Part shown: positions 17,918 through 18,422 of the stretch, one piece after another
How positions within the stretch are numbered: the first letter of the stretch is position 1
Layout: the number at the start of each line of letters is the position of its first letter
Assembly: GCA_903859115.1 (NCBI GenBank)
Contig: CAIOLH010000232.1
Location: forward strand, 1-18,422
Reading direction: 5' to 3'
DNA length: 18,422 bases
From: an uncultured Opitutia bacterium
Lineage (GTDB): Bacteria; Verrucomicrobiota; Verrucomicrobiae; Opitutales; UBA953
Notes under the pieces: generated by a model
What the model saw: only the letters and a program-made list of their open reading frames with translations
What the model was told of the DNA's origin: nothing
Database searches by the model: none
Translations under genes and position numbers: made by a program

Positions 17918-18422
17918 TTGCCCTGAGTCCCATCACCCGACGTCGCTTTGCGAAATTCCGCTCCATCAAACGGGCGTGGTTTTCGCTCATCATCATCGGC
18001 ACTTTATGCCTCTTGGCCCTACTCGGACCTCTCTTAATTGGTTCGCGAGCCATTGTAGTTAAATACCAGAGTCACTACCGATTCCCAATAATGGAAGGCG
18101 CCATTAGCGGACGTGAATTTGGATTAGCACAAGAGAACGAACCTAACTATCGTCGACTCCAAATCCTCTTAAATCAAAAAGCAGTGGGAGATTGGGTTTT
18201 GCTTCCACTCATACCTTTTTCTCCCACCGAAGTTTCCGAAGTTTATTTACCAGTAAAATCTAAAAACGAGGGTAATACTAAAATTTATTTAAATCCCGAC
18301 GACTCAGTGATTCTTGATAGTAGAATTTTTATTTTAAATCCCGATGGAACTCGCGGGAGCACTTGGTCAGTACAAAATGGTAAGCTCGATGGAGAGTTTA
18401 GAATTCGGGATCAATCAGGTGA
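17914..18422 (+). CDS. yejE: Peptide ABC transporter permease, YejE type, 3' end missing
   Basis: The first 169 residues of the second channel subunit; the gene continues beyond the window. The start overlaps the yejB stop by four bases (ATGA). MIALSPITRRRFAKFRSIKRAWFSL followed by a hydrophobic helix (about 24-45) resembles YejE (MSRLSPVNQARWARFR). The periplasmic VVKYQSHYRFP and GDWVLLPLIPFSPTE match RYDGSWYFP and GWVLWAPIRFG. In YejE the sequence then soon reaches the WLGTDANGGDVLAR element. Here about 65 further polar residues (SEVYLPVKSKNEGNTK onward) have passed without reaching it at the window end, so this subunit also seems to hold an insertion. Base use is more AT-rich than in the cys operon. 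Confidence 0.88.
   Translation, partial: MIALSPITRRRFAKFRSIKRAWFSLIIIGTLCLLALLGPLLIGSRAIVVKYQSHYRFPIMEGAISGREFGLAQENEPNYRRLQILLNQKAVGDWVLLPLIPFSPTEVSEVYLPVKSKNEGNTKIYLNPDDSVILDSRIFILNPDGTRGSTWSVQNGKLDGEFRIRDQSG

Noticed and set aside
1..18422. Mobile elements, CRISPR arrays, tRNA or rRNA genes, phage genes or a defence island.
   Set aside because: Gaps are short and filled by regulatory-size sequence; no transposase, integrase, cas gene, regularly spaced repeats or tRNA-like clover-leaf was seen.

Overview
The window is ordinary-looking bacterial chromosome of moderate GC content. It is densely packed: no gap between genes exceeds about 110 bases, and no rRNA, tRNA, CRISPR array, transposase or phage gene is visible. 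Gene content and protein style point to a Gram-negative bacterium, most likely a member of the Verrucomicrobiota (Opitutales-like). The grounds are a nucleoside monophosphate kinase with an unusual C-terminal extension, the pairing of IF-1 with tadA and a superoxide dismutase, and a near absence of Shine-Dalgarno sequences. The phylum assignment is an inference from general impression, not a database result.

Bases 1-4691 (plus strand) hold an assimilatory sulfate reduction operon read as cysI (C-terminal part only), cysH, cysD and a cysN-cysC fusion, with gaps of 6 to 17 bases. Together these activate sulfate to APS, phosphorylate APS (CysC domain), reduce APS or PAPS to sulfite, and reduce sulfite to sulfide. 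The final step to cysteine is supplied by cysK at 6774-7751 on the minus strand, which has its own likely promoter and a clear terminator. Between them lie a flavin azoreductase-like gene (plus) and a solitary umuC DNA polymerase gene (minus). The umuC start codon directly abuts a 16-base LexA-box-like palindrome.

Bases 7840-9442 are a small housekeeping block: infA (IF-1, minus), and divergently tadA and a Mn-type superoxide dismutase. A bidirectional terminator separates the dismutase from the next, convergent, minus-strand series.

Bases 9499-16592 (minus strand, read right to left) carry aas (acyltransferase fused to acyl-ACP synthetase), glgP (glycogen phosphorylase), an unrecognised exported protein, and an adenylate-kinase-like protein with an extra C-terminal domain. 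A strong inverted repeat spans the GTG start of the exported protein.

Bases 16685-18422 (plus strand) start a peptide ABC transporter of the YejABEF type: yejB complete and yejE cut by the window end, overlapping by ATGA. Both permeases seem to carry extra soluble segments in their first periplasmic loop.

I found no clearly novel multi-gene system. The points most worth a second look are the kinase fusion, the paired permease insertions, the orphan SOS-type polymerase, the hairpin over a start codon, and the APS kinase domain lacking its phosphoserine.
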